NCBI RefSeq assembly: GCF_001439605.1
Contig: NZ_LMBX01000007.1
Span: 161,622-225,621, forward strand
Origin: Cytobacillus praedii
GTDB taxonomy: Bacteria > Bacillota > Bacilli > Bacillales > Cytobacillaceae
Reading direction: 5' to 3'
DNA: 64,000 bases
Shown: positions 40,038-50,007 of the stretch, piece by piece
Position numbering within the stretch: the first letter of the stretch is position 1
Layout: the number at the start of each line of letters is the position of its first letter
Position numbers and translations under genes: made by a program
The notes under the pieces: model-generated
Told to the model about the DNA's origin: nothing
Database searches by the model: none
Seen by the model: only the letters and a program-made list of their open reading frames with translations

Positions 40038-42044
40038 ATGTTTGATCAAAATGATGCTTTATCAATAAGCGCCATTCGCACTTTATCTATGGATGCAATT
40101 GAAAAGGCGAATTCTGGGCACCCAGGAATGCCAATGGGAGCTGCACCAGTGGCATATACCCTATGGACGCGTTTTATGAATCATAATCCAAATAATCCAA
40201 AATGGTTCAATCGTGACCGTTTTGTACTATCAGCTGGGCACGGCTCTATGCTTCTATACAGCCTTTTACATCTTTCTGGTTATGATGTATCAATGGAGGA
40301 TATTAAAGATTTTAGACAATGGGGAAGCAAAACTCCAGGACATCCTGAGTTCGGTCATACACCTGGTGTAGATGCAACTACAGGTCCTCTTGGTCAAGGA
40401 ATTGCAATGGCTGTTGGTATGGCGATGGCTGAAAGACATTTAGCTTCCGTTTATAACAAGGACAATATGAATATTGTTGATCATTATACATACAGCATTT
40501 GTGGAGATGGCGATCTTATGGAAGGTGTTTCCGCTGAAGCGGCTTCTCTAGCTGGCCATTTAAATTTGGGACGCTTAGTAGTCCTATATGATTCAAATGA
40601 TATTTCACTTGATGGGGATCTGGACAAATCATTCTCAGAAAGTGTTGCTCAGCGTTTTACTTCATATGGCTGGCAATATATAAGAGTGGATGATGGAAAT
40701 GACCTTTCTGAAATTGCAAAAGCAATTGAAGAAGCGAAACAAGATGAGAACCGTCCTACACTTATTGAAGTAAAAACTGTAATTGGGTATGGTTCCCCAA
40801 ATAAATCAGGTAAATCAGATGTTCATGGTGCACCACTTGGTGCGGATGAATTGAAATTAACGAAAGAAGCATATAAATGGACATTTGAAGAAGACTTTCA
40901 TATTCCTGAAGAAGTTTATGCGCATTTTAGAAAACAAGTGCTAGAACTGGGGGAAAAGAAAGAGCAAGAATGGAATGACATGTTTGCTCAATACAAAAGT
41001 GAGTATCCTGAATTAGGTGCACAGCTGGATCAAGCTATTAAAGGGGAGCTTCCTGAGGGATGGGATAAAGATATTCCTGTATATGAAGAAGGAAAAAGCC
41101 TTGCTTCTCGTGCTTCATCAGGAGAAGCATTGAATGGCATTTCTAAAAACTTGCCTTCATTTATTGGTGGATCTGCTGACCTTGCAGGATCAAACAAAAC
41201 GATGATAAAAGGTCAAAAGGACTTTACTCCTGACTCATATGATGGAAAAAATATTTGGTTTGGTGTGCGTGAATTTGCAATGGGTGCTGCATTAAATGGA
41301 ATGGCTTTACATGGCGGACTAAATGTTTTTGGAGGTACTTTCTTCGTATTCTCTGATTATCTACGTCCAGCAATACGTCTCGCAGCATTAATGAAGCTTC
41401 CTGTAACCTATGTATTTACCCACGATAGTATTGCAGTAGGTGAAGATGGTCCTACACACGAACCAATCGAACAATTAGCTGCGTTAAGGGCAATGCCTAA
41501 TTTATCTGTTATTCGCCCAGCAGATGGGAATGAAACGGCTGCAGCATGGAAGCTAGCAATTGAATCAACAGATAAGCCAACTGCATTAGTATTGACACGT
41601 CAAGACCTTCCGACATTAAATGGAACAAGTAAACATGCTTATGATGGGGTATCTAAAGGCGGTTACGTTGTTTCACCAGCTGGAAAAGAGAAGGCAGATG
41701 TCCTATTAATTGCTGCAGGTTCAGAAGTGAATTTGGCTGTTGAAGCACAAAAAGTTTTAGCTCTTGAGGATATTTATGCTTCTGTAGTAAGTATGCCTGC
41801 ATGGGATCGATTCGAAGCTCAGTCCAAGGAATATAAAGAAAGTGTAATTCCGAAAGATGTGAAGAAGAGATTAGCGATTGAAATGGGTTCTTCACTTGGC
41901 TGGCATCGATATGCTGGCGATGAAGGTGATGTGCTTGCCATTGATCAATTTGGCGCATCTGCACCTGGTGAAAAAGTAATGGAGGAGTATGGGTTCTCTG
42001 TTAGTAATGTCGTTGCACGGGTGAAAGCATTACTGCAAAACTAA
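40038..42044 (+). CDS. tkt: Transketolase
   Basis: Transfers two-carbon units between sugar phosphates in the pentose phosphate pathway using thiamine pyrophosphate. The 668 residues show [17 protein letters not shown], the [19 protein letters not shown] cofactor motif with downstream [10 protein letters not shown], the transketolase motif [14 protein letters not shown] and a C-terminal regulatory-like domain. The start is the ATG at 40038, since GAGAGG lies nine bases upstream; the ATG at 40029 would touch it. A terminator follows. Confidence 0.97.
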   Translation: MFDQNDALSISAIRTLSMDAIEKANSGHPGMPMGAAPVAYTLWTRFMNHNPNNPKWFNRDRFVLSAGHGSMLLYSLLHLSGYDVSMEDIKDFRQWGSKTPGHPEFGHTPGVDATTGPLGQGIAMAVGMAMAERHLASVYNKDNMNIVDHYTYSICGDGDLMEGVSAEAASLAGHLNLGRLVVLYDSNDISLDGDLDKSFSESVAQRFTSYGWQYIRVDDGNDLSEIAKAIEEAKQDENRPTLIEVKTVIGYGSPNKSGKSDVHGAPLGADELKLTKEAYKWTFEEDFHIPEEVYAHFRKQVLELGEKKEQEWNDMFAQYKSEYPELGAQLDQAIKGELPEGWDKDIPVYEEGKSLASRASSGEALNGISKNLPSFIGGSADLAGSNKTMIKGQKDFTPDSYDGKNIWFGVREFAMGAALNGMALHGGLNVFGGTFFVFSDYLRPAIRLAALMKLPVTYVFTHDSIAVGEDGPTHEPIEQLAALRAMPNLSVIRPADGNETAAAWKLAIESTDKPTALVLTRQDLPTLNGTSKHAYDGVSKGGYVVSPAGKEKADVLLIAAGSEVNLAVEAQKVLALEDIYASVVSMPAWDRFEAQSKEYKESVIPKDVKKRLAIEMGSSLGWHRYAGDEGDVLAIDQFGASAPGEKVMEEYGFSVSNVVARVKALLQN

Positions 42045-42052
42045 TAATAGAC

Positions 42053-42083
42053 AAAGAAGAGCGATTCTGCTCTTCTTTTTTTA
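42053..42083 (+). terminator. Terminator after tkt
   Basis: AAGAAGAGC and GCTCTTCTT enclose GATTCT and are followed by a T run. Confidence 0.85.
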
Positions 42084-42425
42084 TTAGCTTTTCTAATGAT
42101 TTAGAGAAAAAACTAACTTTATCTCTGCCCCCCTCAATGTACTCGATCACTAGTGTTGATAACGTGTAAGGATATCGAAAATTTAACAGTCTCTGGCTTT
42201 CAGACGAGTCTCCCAGAATAGTAGTGGACACTCTTTCAGAGGAGACTCGTTTTGTACTTATAGGGGGGAAATGGTGCATATACAAATTTAAATTCCATTG
42301 ACAATATTGTGAATGTTTGTTTTTCGACAAAACAAGAGGAAATTTTCGCCGTCAACAGACAGAATGTTTTGTGAATGTTCATTATAATAGGAAGAAAGGG
42401 GGTTGTCCCGGAAGGAGAGGTTTGG
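42084..42425 (+). promoter_or_regulatory. sirA control region with Spo0A box
   Basis: TTCGACAAA at 42323-42331 is the exact complement of the 0A box TTTGTCGAA. A TATAAT at 42383-42388 is a likely -10 about 38 bases before the sirA start. Upstream, ACGAGTCTCC and GGAGACTCGT (about 42204-42247) form a hairpin around a long loop. In B. subtilis, sirA is induced by phosphorylated Spo0A. Confidence 0.7.
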
Positions 42426-42863
42426 ATGAGAGCCTATCATTTGTATTTAATTGAAGAGGAGTTTGCTTCCCATTACTTCGGCAGGGAAAAGATGTTTTTT
42501 CAGTTATTTCAAGAATACGAGGAATCATCCGGTGCATTGAAATCGATCTTAGCTAAGCAGATTCAATATATTACAAAACCAATACCGGGATTAAAACTTC
42601 ATCAGTACGTTAATCAACAATTATATAGAAAGAATGATTTTCTCGTCAAAAAAGGTGCATACTATATTAAAATGGGAAAAAGAAGCAATGCAAAGCTTGA
42701 GGTGAATGATCAATCTTTAGTTTTAGAAGCAAGCGGAAACTACGATGCGGAAACAATTTTTTTTGAAGTATTAAGGAAAAGTGAGTCTTCTTTTCTGGCA
42801 ATTGACCTTGAACATCAACGTTATGGTTGGTTAAAACCAATCAAAGAAAGAAAATTCGTCTAA
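42426..42863 (+). CDS. sirA: Sporulation inhibitor of replication SirA (YneE)
   Basis: Binds domain I of DnaA at the onset of sporulation and blocks new rounds of replication. The 145 residues start at the ATG at 42426, behind AAGGAGAGG. The longer frame to 42375 would begin upstream of the -10. HLYLIEEEFASHYFGREKMF, KQIQYITKPIPGL and the C-terminal SGNYDAETIFFEVL and QRYGWLKPIKERKFV match the family. It sits between tkt and yneF as expected. Confidence 0.9.
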   Translation: MRAYHLYLIEEEFASHYFGREKMFFQLFQEYEESSGALKSILAKQIQYITKPIPGLKLHQYVNQQLYRKNDFLVKKGAYYIKMGKRSNAKLEVNDQSLVLEASGNYDAETIFFEVLRKSESSFLAIDLEHQRYGWLKPIKERKFV

Positions 42864-42951
42864 AAATAGAAGAAAATATGAAGCAAATATTGTATAATAA
42901 CCTTTGGTTTAGTACACTGTATGGTAGACAACACGAAGGAGGAAGTTTTAT

Positions 42952-43164
42952 ATGTGGACTTATATTCTAGTCGGTGTTCTAGCTCTTCTTGCTGGAATAG
43001 CACTAGGATTTTTCATTGCTCGAAAGTATATGATGAGCTATTTAAAGAAAAATCCGCCAATTAATGAACAAATGCTTAAAATGATGATGATGCAAATGGG
43101 CCAAAAGCCTTCACAAAAGAAAATCAATCAAATGATGAACGCCATGAACAAACAAACGAAATAA
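42952..43164 (+). CDS. yneF: YneF (UPF0154), small membrane protein; island insertion target
   Basis: A 70-residue protein with one N-terminal helix ([20 protein letters not shown]), a basic turn and a Met/Lys/Gln-rich cytoplasmic tail. This is the UPF0154 pattern; function unknown. The ATG follows GGAGGAAG. The last 20 or so codons lie inside the 74-bp direct repeat that bounds the mobile island, so the insertion left the protein intact but cut it off from its own terminator, now at 57.76 kb. Confidence 0.9.
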
Positions 43165-43177
43165 TGGTGGACAAGCA
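43104..43177 (+). repeat. attL: 74-bp direct repeat, yneF end
   Basis: Identical over 74 bases to 57686-57759. It covers the 3' end of yneF, its TAA and 13 bases beyond. A short hairpin (about 43175-43199, CAAATCC with GGGTTTG) just inside the island may supply a substitute terminator. Confidence 0.93.
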
Positions 43178-43359
43178 AATCCTTGATACATAAGGGTTTG
43201 TCATTCAATTGATAGCCAATATGATACTGGAATTTTCCTAAAGAGAATGTGGAAAGGTTAATCCTTCCCCTAAAATTTCACTTCAATTTGGTTAATCTTT
43301 CTTTTTTGCAACCATAAACCACTTTTTCTGTTGAAAGATTCAGCAGAGGGAGTGGTTTT

Positions 43360-44277
43360 TTGTTGTTGGAAGATGTAATAGAAGAATACTTTTACTACTG
43401 TCAAGCTAAGGGATTTACGAAAAAGACCATGATTAATAAGCGCCAAGAACTAAAGCAACTAAAGATGTTTCTCTTTGAAAAAAGAGCGGTTAAAGAATTG
43501 GAAAGTGTAACAATTCATGACTTAAAAGCCTATATGACATGGAAGCAAAAAGAGGAATTACAAGCAACAAGTATCGTTTCAATGTTCAAGTTAATTCGAG
43601 CGTTTTTTAATTGGTGCGTAAAGGAGGACTATTTAACAGAGAATATTGCGAAAAAAGTGGAATTACCTAAAATGCCGAAGAAGGTCATAAAGGGATTTAC
43701 TCAAAAAGAAGTTCAATCAATGATAGACGCTTTTTCATTCAAAAACTACATAGATGCCCGTAATAAAGCAATGATTGCGATGATGGCTGATTGCGGACTT
43801 AGGGCTATGGAAATTAGAGGATTGCTATCTGAAAATGTAAAAGAAACAACGATTTTAGTTAATGGTAAAGGCAATAAGGAAAGAGTTGTTTTTGTTAGTC
43901 CAGCACTAAAAAGAATTTTAATCAAATACGAGAGGATTAAAAGGGAATACTTTCGTGACAGAGAAATAATGAATAATTATTTTCTAAATTACTCTGGTGA
44001 CAGCCTTTCGCATGCAGGATTATGGAATTCAATAAAAGAAGCTGGTAAAAGAGTAGGTATACAGGATAAGAGGGTATCTCCGCATACATTTAGGCACTTT
44101 TACGCTGTTCAATGCTTAACTAATGGTAAAATAGATGTTTACTCTTTATCACGCTTGTTAGGGCATTCTGACATCACTGTGACACAACGCTATCTCCATA
44201 CAATGAATAATGAACAATTATTGGATAAAGCAATTACTTCTAGCCCCTTAATGAATTTTAAGAAAATGAAGCAATGA
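43360..44277 (+). CDS. Tyrosine recombinase/integrase of the island
   Basis: A 305-residue site-specific recombinase. The N-terminal SAM-like core-binding domain covers about 1-100 (FTKKTMINKRQELKQLKMFL). The catalytic domain has Arg in DCGLRAMEIRGLL, the HxxR motif in SPHTFRHFYAVQ, and LLGHSDITVTQRYLH with the nucleophile tyrosine. All catalytic residues are present, unlike the dead copies near mutL. The start is a TTG behind AGAGGGA. Its place beside attL fits the enzyme for insertion and excision at yneF. Confidence 0.92.
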   Translation: MLLEDVIEEYFYYCQAKGFTKKTMINKRQELKQLKMFLFEKRAVKELESVTIHDLKAYMTWKQKEELQATSIVSMFKLIRAFFNWCVKEDYLTENIAKKVELPKMPKKVIKGFTQKEVQSMIDAFSFKNYIDARNKAMIAMMADCGLRAMEIRGLLSENVKETTILVNGKGNKERVVFVSPALKRILIKYERIKREYFRDREIMNNYFLNYSGDSLSHAGLWNSIKEAGKRVGIQDKRVSPHTFRHFYAVQCLTNGKIDVYSLSRLLGHSDITVTQRYLHTMNNEQLLDKAITSSPLMNFKKMKQ

Positions 44278-44336
44278 GAAAAATGGTGAGAAATCAAGTC
44301 CTTTAATGAAATTATAAAAATTAGGGCTATATGTCG

Positions 44337-44368
44337 ATAAAGCAGAAGGTATTCTTCTGCTTTATTAT
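44337..44368 (+). terminator. Terminator after the island integrase
   Basis: ATAAAGCAGAAG (44337-44348) pairs with CTTCTGCTTTAT (44354-44365), a perfect 12-bp stem with a five-base loop. Confidence 0.75.
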
Positions 44369-44813
44369 ATGAGGGGGCTATTTTACAGGTATTATAGAAT
44401 TGATTTATTATGAGCCACTCAGAACACATACTCGTATAAAAGTTGATTGAAATTTATTGCGAATACGAAACCAATTCTATATTTTCCTAACAAATTTAAG
44501 GGGAAAAACCTTCTCTAAATTGCTACTTCTATTTATCCTTATTGTTTTCTTGATAAACTTTAAATCTGCTTTTAGCACTGACATCGTAATTTATTTAACT
44601 TTTCCAATTAAAATTCCGAAACGAATGCATATACTTCGAATGGTCGGGTAATGATTTTCTAAAAAATGAATCTTTATATGATTTAAATGGTAACATTGCA
44701 TAGTTAATCTATTAACGAATATTGTTCTATTACATCTTGACCGTTTTAAAGTTTTTCTGTAGTATGTATTCAAAGGAAAATTTTAATATCTAATAGTCCA
44801 TTGAGCTGATTTT
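44369..44813. other. AT-rich gene-free stretch of the island
   Basis: No convincing gene. It lies between the integrase and the replication gene, a common place for an origin or control RNA, but I see no iterons or AT-box array that would prove one. Confidence 0.4.
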
Positions 44814-44900
44814 AGAGCTAATGGTCATTAACGCTAAAATTGATAGGTGTTTGCCTATTTTATTTGTTGTGCTAATGACTGTTAGCTCTTTTTGTTTTTT
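44814..44900 (+). ncRNA. Large structured hairpin upstream of the primase-helicase gene
   Basis: A 21-base arm (44814-44834) pairs with 44869-44889 with only four mismatched positions. An inner hairpin, ATAGGTG with CCTAT, fills the loop, and a T-rich tail follows. It could end a short control RNA or attenuate transcription into the replication gene. No proof of an independent transcript. Confidence 0.45.
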
Positions 44901-44972
44901 CTTTTAAAAAATTGCAATCTCTAAGGAGAAGTAGAAAATATCTAGATTACTTAGTGAATTACATTAGGTAGT

Positions 44973-45015
44973 TAGTACATAGTTGAGAATTTATTATATA
45001 GAAAACTATGTACTA
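44973..45015 (+). repeat. Recurring island hairpin, copy 1 (before the primase-helicase)
   Basis: TAGTACATAGTT (44973-44984) and AACTATGTACTA (45004-45015) are perfect inverted arms around 19 AT-rich bases. The ribosome binding site of the next gene starts 16 bases later. See copies at 48085 and 52291. Confidence 0.8.
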
Positions 45016-45045
45016 TTATTTCGAGTAAAAAGGAGGAGGAAGCTC

Positions 45046-48000
45046 ATGGTATTAATGAGTATAGTTGAAGAAAACAAAAATCAATTTGGAGAGGATTTGC
45101 TTAATTTCCTAAATAATTTTCATGGGGATAATACATATGAAATCAGATTTTTTCCAGAAGATATAAGGGAAGGAGTAAATATAAGTGTCATAGTACATGA
45201 AAATTATTTTTACACTAACAATAATAAAGGTGAAAAAGTAAAAGTAAATGAATTCACTCTCAAAAATTTTACTGAGTACATAAGTGAATGTTTAATGTTT
45301 GCTGGGCATACAGCAGTTTGTTTCACTCCAAACTCACCTAATTTTAATGAAATGAACTCATGTAAGACTACCAATGAACATGTGATAAAGGGTGGAAAAA
45401 TTAATTGTCAATTTGTAGATATTGATGCACCTAAGGAATTAAGGCGGGATATGGAGAAAATGAAATTTTGGAAACAATCAACAAAAGAACAAATTCTTAG
45501 TTTTGGATTAAGACCTAACTTCGTGATAGAGACAAAACATGGTTACCACGTGTACTGGTTATTAGATAATGGAGAACATAGACTCTTTAAACACATTCAG
45601 ATGCAGTTGGTTCAGTATTTTAATGGTGATAAAAACTGTGTCAATGAATCAAGGGTAATGAGACTACCTTTCTTCTTGCATGTTAAAGACATAGATAACC
45701 CATATATTGTAAAGTTGAGGATGAAAGGAGCTGAAAAAAGATATACCCAAGAGGAACTGAAATTAGCATTGCCAGAATTGAAAGAGGAAACTCTTGGAAA
45801 CATCCTAAAGGAAGATAGTGAACCAATTGATATTAGTGATGCTAGAAGAAAAGATATATTAGAACTTTTAAATAATGAGTTTCAGGCGAATTTCGTAAAA
45901 GAGTGTCATGATAAAATTACAATGCATTGCATAATGCCAAGTCATACAGATAGAAGACCTAGTGCGTGGTTTGATAAAAACTATATGTTTTATCATTGTT
46001 CTGGCTGTGGTACTCATTATCCTTTAGTTCAACTTGCTAAAGAACTAGGATGGAGGCACATTGTTGAAGTATGGAATAAATATGATATTGATATAGAAGT
46101 AGAGTTAATGAGAATAAAGGAACAAATGATTAGTTTGAAAGAACTTCCACATCTTGAATTAACTACATTAGAGCAAAAACAAGTTGATAAGGTGTCATTT
46201 AAAATTATTGAAGAACTAAGTACTTTCAACCAACAAATAAACTCAAAACATAAACAATATATCTATGAAATTGTTCAGGTTATGCTTAAGGCAAATAATG
46301 ATAAACCCTATTTGATTCCCTTAGATATGGGTGGAGGTAAATCTCTAATTATTAAACACTTTCTTCAACAAATGATAAAAGACAATATAAACTATGGTGC
46401 AATTATCATAAAGGAAAGAATAAAAGATGTTAAGGAACTAGAAAGACAAATTAATAGTTATATTGGTAAAGAAATTGCAATTGCTATGTATGGATTCGAC
46501 AAGGATGAATGCTTGTTAAACAAGGAAAATGGAGGGAAGTATGAGGTTTGTGCAGCAAGAAGGGGGAAAGCTTGCTCATTCAAGGACAAATGTCGTTACT
46601 ACACACAAGGTGAAAACCAACAAAATTATCCTATTGTGTTAATGACTAAGGAAGGATTATATCATCGTTCTAATAATCTGGATGAATATGTAAAATTTAA
46701 TAATGATAAAGGTGAAATAGCTAAAAGAGAGATGCTATTAATTGATGAAAAACCTAAAATGACTTTTGTTGAATCTTTAAATTCCAAAGAATTTAATAAA
46801 CGCTCTCAAGACATTCTAGATAACTTAAATTGGCGTAGTTTTGATGGTAACCTTACTATTCTAGATGAGTTTAAAATTGTTGTAGATGAAATAAAGACAT
46901 ATTTAGAAGATGAGTTGTTTGGAAGAGAAATACTCGATTCTTTCAATAATGATTTTTCGTTTTCAAAAGATTTCTGGACTAGATTTAATAGTATATATGA
47001 CTATGGAGATGATGCTTATAAAATCCCAAAGATTTTAGAAAGTATCATGAAAAATGGTGGTCACATAGAATTTAAAAAGTCGGGGGATGTAAAACTGACA
47101 ACATCATATTACATTCCTTATGAAAAACTCAATAACTTTAAAACAGTTATTTTTGATGGAACTGCTGATATTGATATTGAGTATCAACATGAAAAGTTTC
47201 ATGTTTTAAACTGTGAACCAATCAGAACTTATGAAGGACTTACTTTCCATACATGCAATTATATTAGTGGTGCAAAGACTAGCATGAAAGCTGAAGATAA
47301 ATTAAAAGCTTTTTGTGAAGAAGTAAAAAGGATTGCTAAAGAGAATCCATTAGAAATGATTTATGTCCCAGTTTTCAAAGACAATAAGGATTCTATAAAG
47401 GAACTTCTTGATGACTATATTAGTTCAGGAAGAATTATTGTAGCTCATTATGGTTCAACAAGAGGGAGTAATGCGTATAAAGACTGTAGTATAGTTGTTC
47501 TTGGCGGAATACTTCACAAAACAGAACATTACTACATCGGTAAAGCAAAGGCTTTATTTGACCAAAGAAATATTTATCTTGAAGACACAACCTGCTCTAA
47601 TTATGGAAGAATGCGAAGATTCAATGATACAAATATAGAACTTGTAAAGCTACTTGATATGTTAGTGGATTACTCGCAAGAAATTAAACGCAGTAATCAA
47701 AGAGATAATACTAAAAATGTAGAAGGGAAAGTATATCTCTTCCATCGTGACACCGTTTTGTTAGACTTGATTGGAACGAAATTTCCAAGGTGCAAATTTG
47801 TTGATTGGAATCCGATGAACATAGTTGAATTGAAGGTTTATAGCAAGAGTAACAATAAAAATGTGCAGGCAATATATGACTATATAAAAAACAACTCACA
47901 TAAACAGAAAATTTCCTATACAGAAATAAGGGAATCAGTCAATATGAAGTTAAGACAGTTTTCTGATACTATGAGAAAGAATTCAAGTATTAAAGCATTA

Positions 48001-48072
48001 ATCAGTGAACATGGCTATATAGTTAAAAGAGATGAAAAGGATAGTAGGAAAAAGGTGTTGTTTAAATCCTAA
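45046..48072 (+). CDS. Primase-helicase, likely replication protein of the island
   Basis: A 1008-residue protein; the ATG at 45046 follows AGGAGGAGG. Residues 110-225 resemble a RepB/AEP-type primase: FVDIDAP (Asp125, Asp127), ETKHGYHVYWLL and ESRVMRLP. Residues 287-325 form a CHC2-like zinc site (MHCIMPSH, YHCSGCG). The helicase part has motif I DMGGGKS (427-433), motif II LLIDEKP (to 570) and a motif VI-like YGRMRRF (853-859). Cys489, 502, 510 and 516 lie between motifs I and II, where XPD/DinG helicases hold a [4Fe-4S] cluster. Probably primes and unwinds the island's own DNA. Family assignment is by motif reading only. Confidence 0.7.
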   Translation: MVLMSIVEENKNQFGEDLLNFLNNFHGDNTYEIRFFPEDIREGVNISVIVHENYFYTNNNKGEKVKVNEFTLKNFTEYISECLMFAGHTAVCFTPNSPNFNEMNSCKTTNEHVIKGGKINCQFVDIDAPKELRRDMEKMKFWKQSTKEQILSFGLRPNFVIETKHGYHVYWLLDNGEHRLFKHIQMQLVQYFNGDKNCVNESRVMRLPFFLHVKDIDNPYIVKLRMKGAEKRYTQEELKLALPELKEETLGNILKEDSEPIDISDARRKDILELLNNEFQANFVKECHDKITMHCIMPSHTDRRPSAWFDKNYMFYHCSGCGTHYPLVQLAKELGWRHIVEVWNKYDIDIEVELMRIKEQMISLKELPHLELTTLEQKQVDKVSFKIIEELSTFNQQINSKHKQYIYEIVQVMLKANNDKPYLIPLDMGGGKSLIIKHFLQQMIKDNINYGAIIIKERIKDVKELERQINSYIGKEIAIAMYGFDKDECLLNKENGGKYEVCAARRGKACSFKDKCRYYTQGENQQNYPIVLMTKEGLYHRSNNLDEYVKFNNDKGEIAKREMLLIDEKPKMTFVESLNSKEFNKRSQDILDNLNWRSFDGNLTILDEFKIVVDEIKTYLEDELFGREILDSFNNDFSFSKDFWTRFNSIYDYGDDAYKIPKILESIMKNGGHIEFKKSGDVKLTTSYYIPYEKLNNFKTVIFDGTADIDIEYQHEKFHVLNCEPIRTYEGLTFHTCNYISGAKTSMKAEDKLKAFCEEVKRIAKENPLEMIYVPVFKDNKDSIKELLDDYISSGRIIVAHYGSTRGSNAYKDCSIVVLGGILHKTEHYYIGKAKALFDQRNIYLEDTTCSNYGRMRRFNDTNIELVKLLDMLVDYSQEIKRSNQRDNTKNVEGKVYLFHRDTVLLDLIGTKFPRCKFVDWNPMNIVELKVYSKSNNKNVQAIYDYIKNNSHKQKISYTEIRESVNMKLRQFSDTMRKNSSIKALISEHGYIVKRDEKDSRKKVLFKS

Positions 48073-48084
48073 CCAATAAATATT

Positions 48085-48131
48085 GTACATAGTTTTCTAT
48101 ATAATAATATGGGGGCTATGTACTATTTTTT
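48085..48131 (+). repeat. Recurring island hairpin, copy 2 (after the primase-helicase)
   Basis: GTACATAG (48085-48092) and CTATGTAC (48116-48123) form the stem, followed by a run of T. Here the same motif serves as a terminator 12 bases after the stop. Confidence 0.75.
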
Positions 48132-48359
48132 TTGGTCTTGGAAGATAGGAATTTACATTGTATGACTAAATTATACTTTTTATAAGTGCTAAATAAAGTA
48201 CTTAATATTTAAATATAACATAAATAAATTAATTATATAAATAGGTATATTGTATTATTTTCGGGTATTTTTGTCGAAATTTATTGTAATAGCTAGTTGT
48301 ATGTAGTATATTTTCTTGGAAATAAGCTTATTTTAATCCAAATGATATGGAGGATTCTA
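48132..48359. other. AT-rich spacer before the 498-residue gene
   Basis: No gene seen; an ATATGGAGG ribosome binding site closes it. Confidence 0.4.
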
Positions 48360-49856
48360 ATGTTGCCAATTACAAAGTATCGAGTATCAGAAAGTCATAG
48401 AATGTTATTGGAAATTTTGTTTAATGAGATAGATGAGGAACTTGAAAATGATATATTAGAATTTATTAATGAAGAAATTGCAGTAGAGGAAGATAACCTT
48501 TATGTCTATTTTGAGAAGATTTCTATTGACGACATATTGTATTGGCTTGACGAATATGGGATGAATTGGAATCCATCTAGTGGTATTTATGGAATCATCA
48601 TTGATGAGATTAGGTATTCCCCATATTGTGAAAAATTGTGGTTAGAACTAGAAATTAAACGATGGATGACTGAACATAATGGTAAAACTCCCTGTAGAGA
48701 TGATATGAAGGAAGCTGATGGTTTCCCATCAGCATATCAGTTTCAAAAATGGTTTAATACCACTAAATGGAACGATATATTAACAGTTGTTGGAATACAA
48801 CCCAATAATCAATTTTGGACGTATGAAGAGGAAAGATTTATAAAGGAAAATTGGAATGTTATGTCTGATGATGAACTAGCGTTTTCATTAAACAAAACCA
48901 CAAGTGGTATAAGGTACAAAAGGAATGAGTTAGAATTATTTAGACAGAAACAAAAGCAAACATGGCTTAAATGGGAAATTGAATTTTTACAAGCGAACTT
49001 TTTAGAAGGTGAAAAAGAATCGATATGTGAAATGCTTGCCCCTAGAAAATGGGAAACAATTCGTGCGTATGCTACAAAAATATTAAAATTGAAAAGACAA
49101 CATAGACTTTACAAGTATCAAATTGGAAAGGAAAAGAGAAAATGTAAAAAATGTATTAAGGTCTATCCTGAGTCCGTAGATTTTTTTTATAAGGACAGAA
49201 AAGGGTATAGAACAATGTGTATAGATTGTTACAATATGACTCAAGAAAGGTTGGCAAGAGAGAAAGGTGTGATGACTAGAAAATTAATTCGGGAAAAGTT
49301 TGAAAAGGGACAGAGCTATTGTGGAAAATGTAATAATTGGAAAAGTGTTTATGATTTCAGGAATAATTTCAATGATTTAAACCAATTACATAGATGGTGT
49401 GAAGAATGTGAAAAGAAATATTTAAAAGAATACTACTTGAAGAATAAATATGGTGAAAATTATGAAGAGATGTATTTTGAAGAAAAACAATTCCTATTTG
49501 ATTTGAATGGGTGTAAATGGGATTCTGAGGATGAGAGGGACATTGCAAATTGGTTAATCAACAATCAATTTGATTTTGAGAGAGGTCCATACTATAAAGA
49601 TGTTTTTGAAGGAGAATTTTCGAAAAGGCGGTTTGACTGGAAATTATTTGTTAATAAAGAAATTTATTTTGTTGAGTATTTTGGATGGTGGAATTGCTAT
49701 TCTAATTCCGAGCGAATTATCAGGTATACTAAGAAAGCTAAAAAGAAACTAAAAAAGCTCTATAAGCATCGTCATAAGTATAACTTTATTGTAATTTTTC
49801 CATGTGATTTGAATAAAAAAGATTTGAGTCAGATTTTTTCAAAGAAATCATTTTAA
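48360..49856 (+). CDS. Multidomain putative nuclease (Myb-like, zinc ribbons, PD-(D/E)XK-like end)
   Basis: A 498-residue protein starting at the ATG at 48360 behind ATATGGAGG. Near 160-245 two SANT/Myb-like helical units (FWTYEEERFIKENWNVMS and LKWEIEFLQANFLEGE) suggest DNA binding. Two zinc-ribbon-like units follow: CKKCIKVYPES to MCIDC, and YCGKCNNWKSVYDF to WCEEC. The C-terminal 100 residues carry SEDERDIANWL, then RRFDWKL and YFVEYFGWW, an E...D...E pattern like PD-(D/E)XK or EDxHD homing nucleases. It may act as a homing-type endonuclease promoting island spread, or as defence. Not certain. Confidence 0.55.
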   Translation: MLPITKYRVSESHRMLLEILFNEIDEELENDILEFINEEIAVEEDNLYVYFEKISIDDILYWLDEYGMNWNPSSGIYGIIIDEIRYSPYCEKLWLELEIKRWMTEHNGKTPCRDDMKEADGFPSAYQFQKWFNTTKWNDILTVVGIQPNNQFWTYEEERFIKENWNVMSDDELAFSLNKTTSGIRYKRNELELFRQKQKQTWLKWEIEFLQANFLEGEKESICEMLAPRKWETIRAYATKILKLKRQHRLYKYQIGKEKRKCKKCIKVYPESVDFFYKDRKGYRTMCIDCYNMTQERLAREKGVMTRKLIREKFEKGQSYCGKCNNWKSVYDFRNNFNDLNQLHRWCEECEKKYLKEYYLKNKYGENYEEMYFEEKQFLFDLNGCKWDSEDERDIANWLINNQFDFERGPYYKDVFEGEFSKRRFDWKLFVNKEIYFVEYFGWWNCYSNSERIIRYTKKAKKKLKKLYKHRHKYNFIVIFPCDLNKKDLSQIFSKKSF

Positions 49857-49860
49857 AATA

Positions 49861-49914
49861 AAACCCTTAAAAAAGTTCAGTAAAAATACTTACGAGCTTT
49901 TTTAAGGGTTTTAC
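49861..49914 (+). terminator. Terminator after the 498-residue gene
   Basis: AAACCCTTAAAAAAG (49861-49875) and CTTTTTTAAGGGTTT (49897-49911) form a perfect 15-bp stem. Confidence 0.8.
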
Positions 49915-50007
49915 TATTAATTTTAAATTTATAATTTACAACTAGAATGTTTTAAAAACTTTTAGAAGACAGTGACTATACGTATTTTACAATACATGAA
50001 ATGAATA

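Noticed and set aside
43321..43357. Hairpin AAACCAC...GTGGTTT just before the integrase start
   Set aside because: Arms are only seven bases and the loop is long. It could be an attenuator but is too weak to claim.
44457..44651. Hydrophobic 64-codon frame after the integrase
   Set aside because: No ribosome binding site and no recognisable pattern; likely chance in AT-rich DNA.
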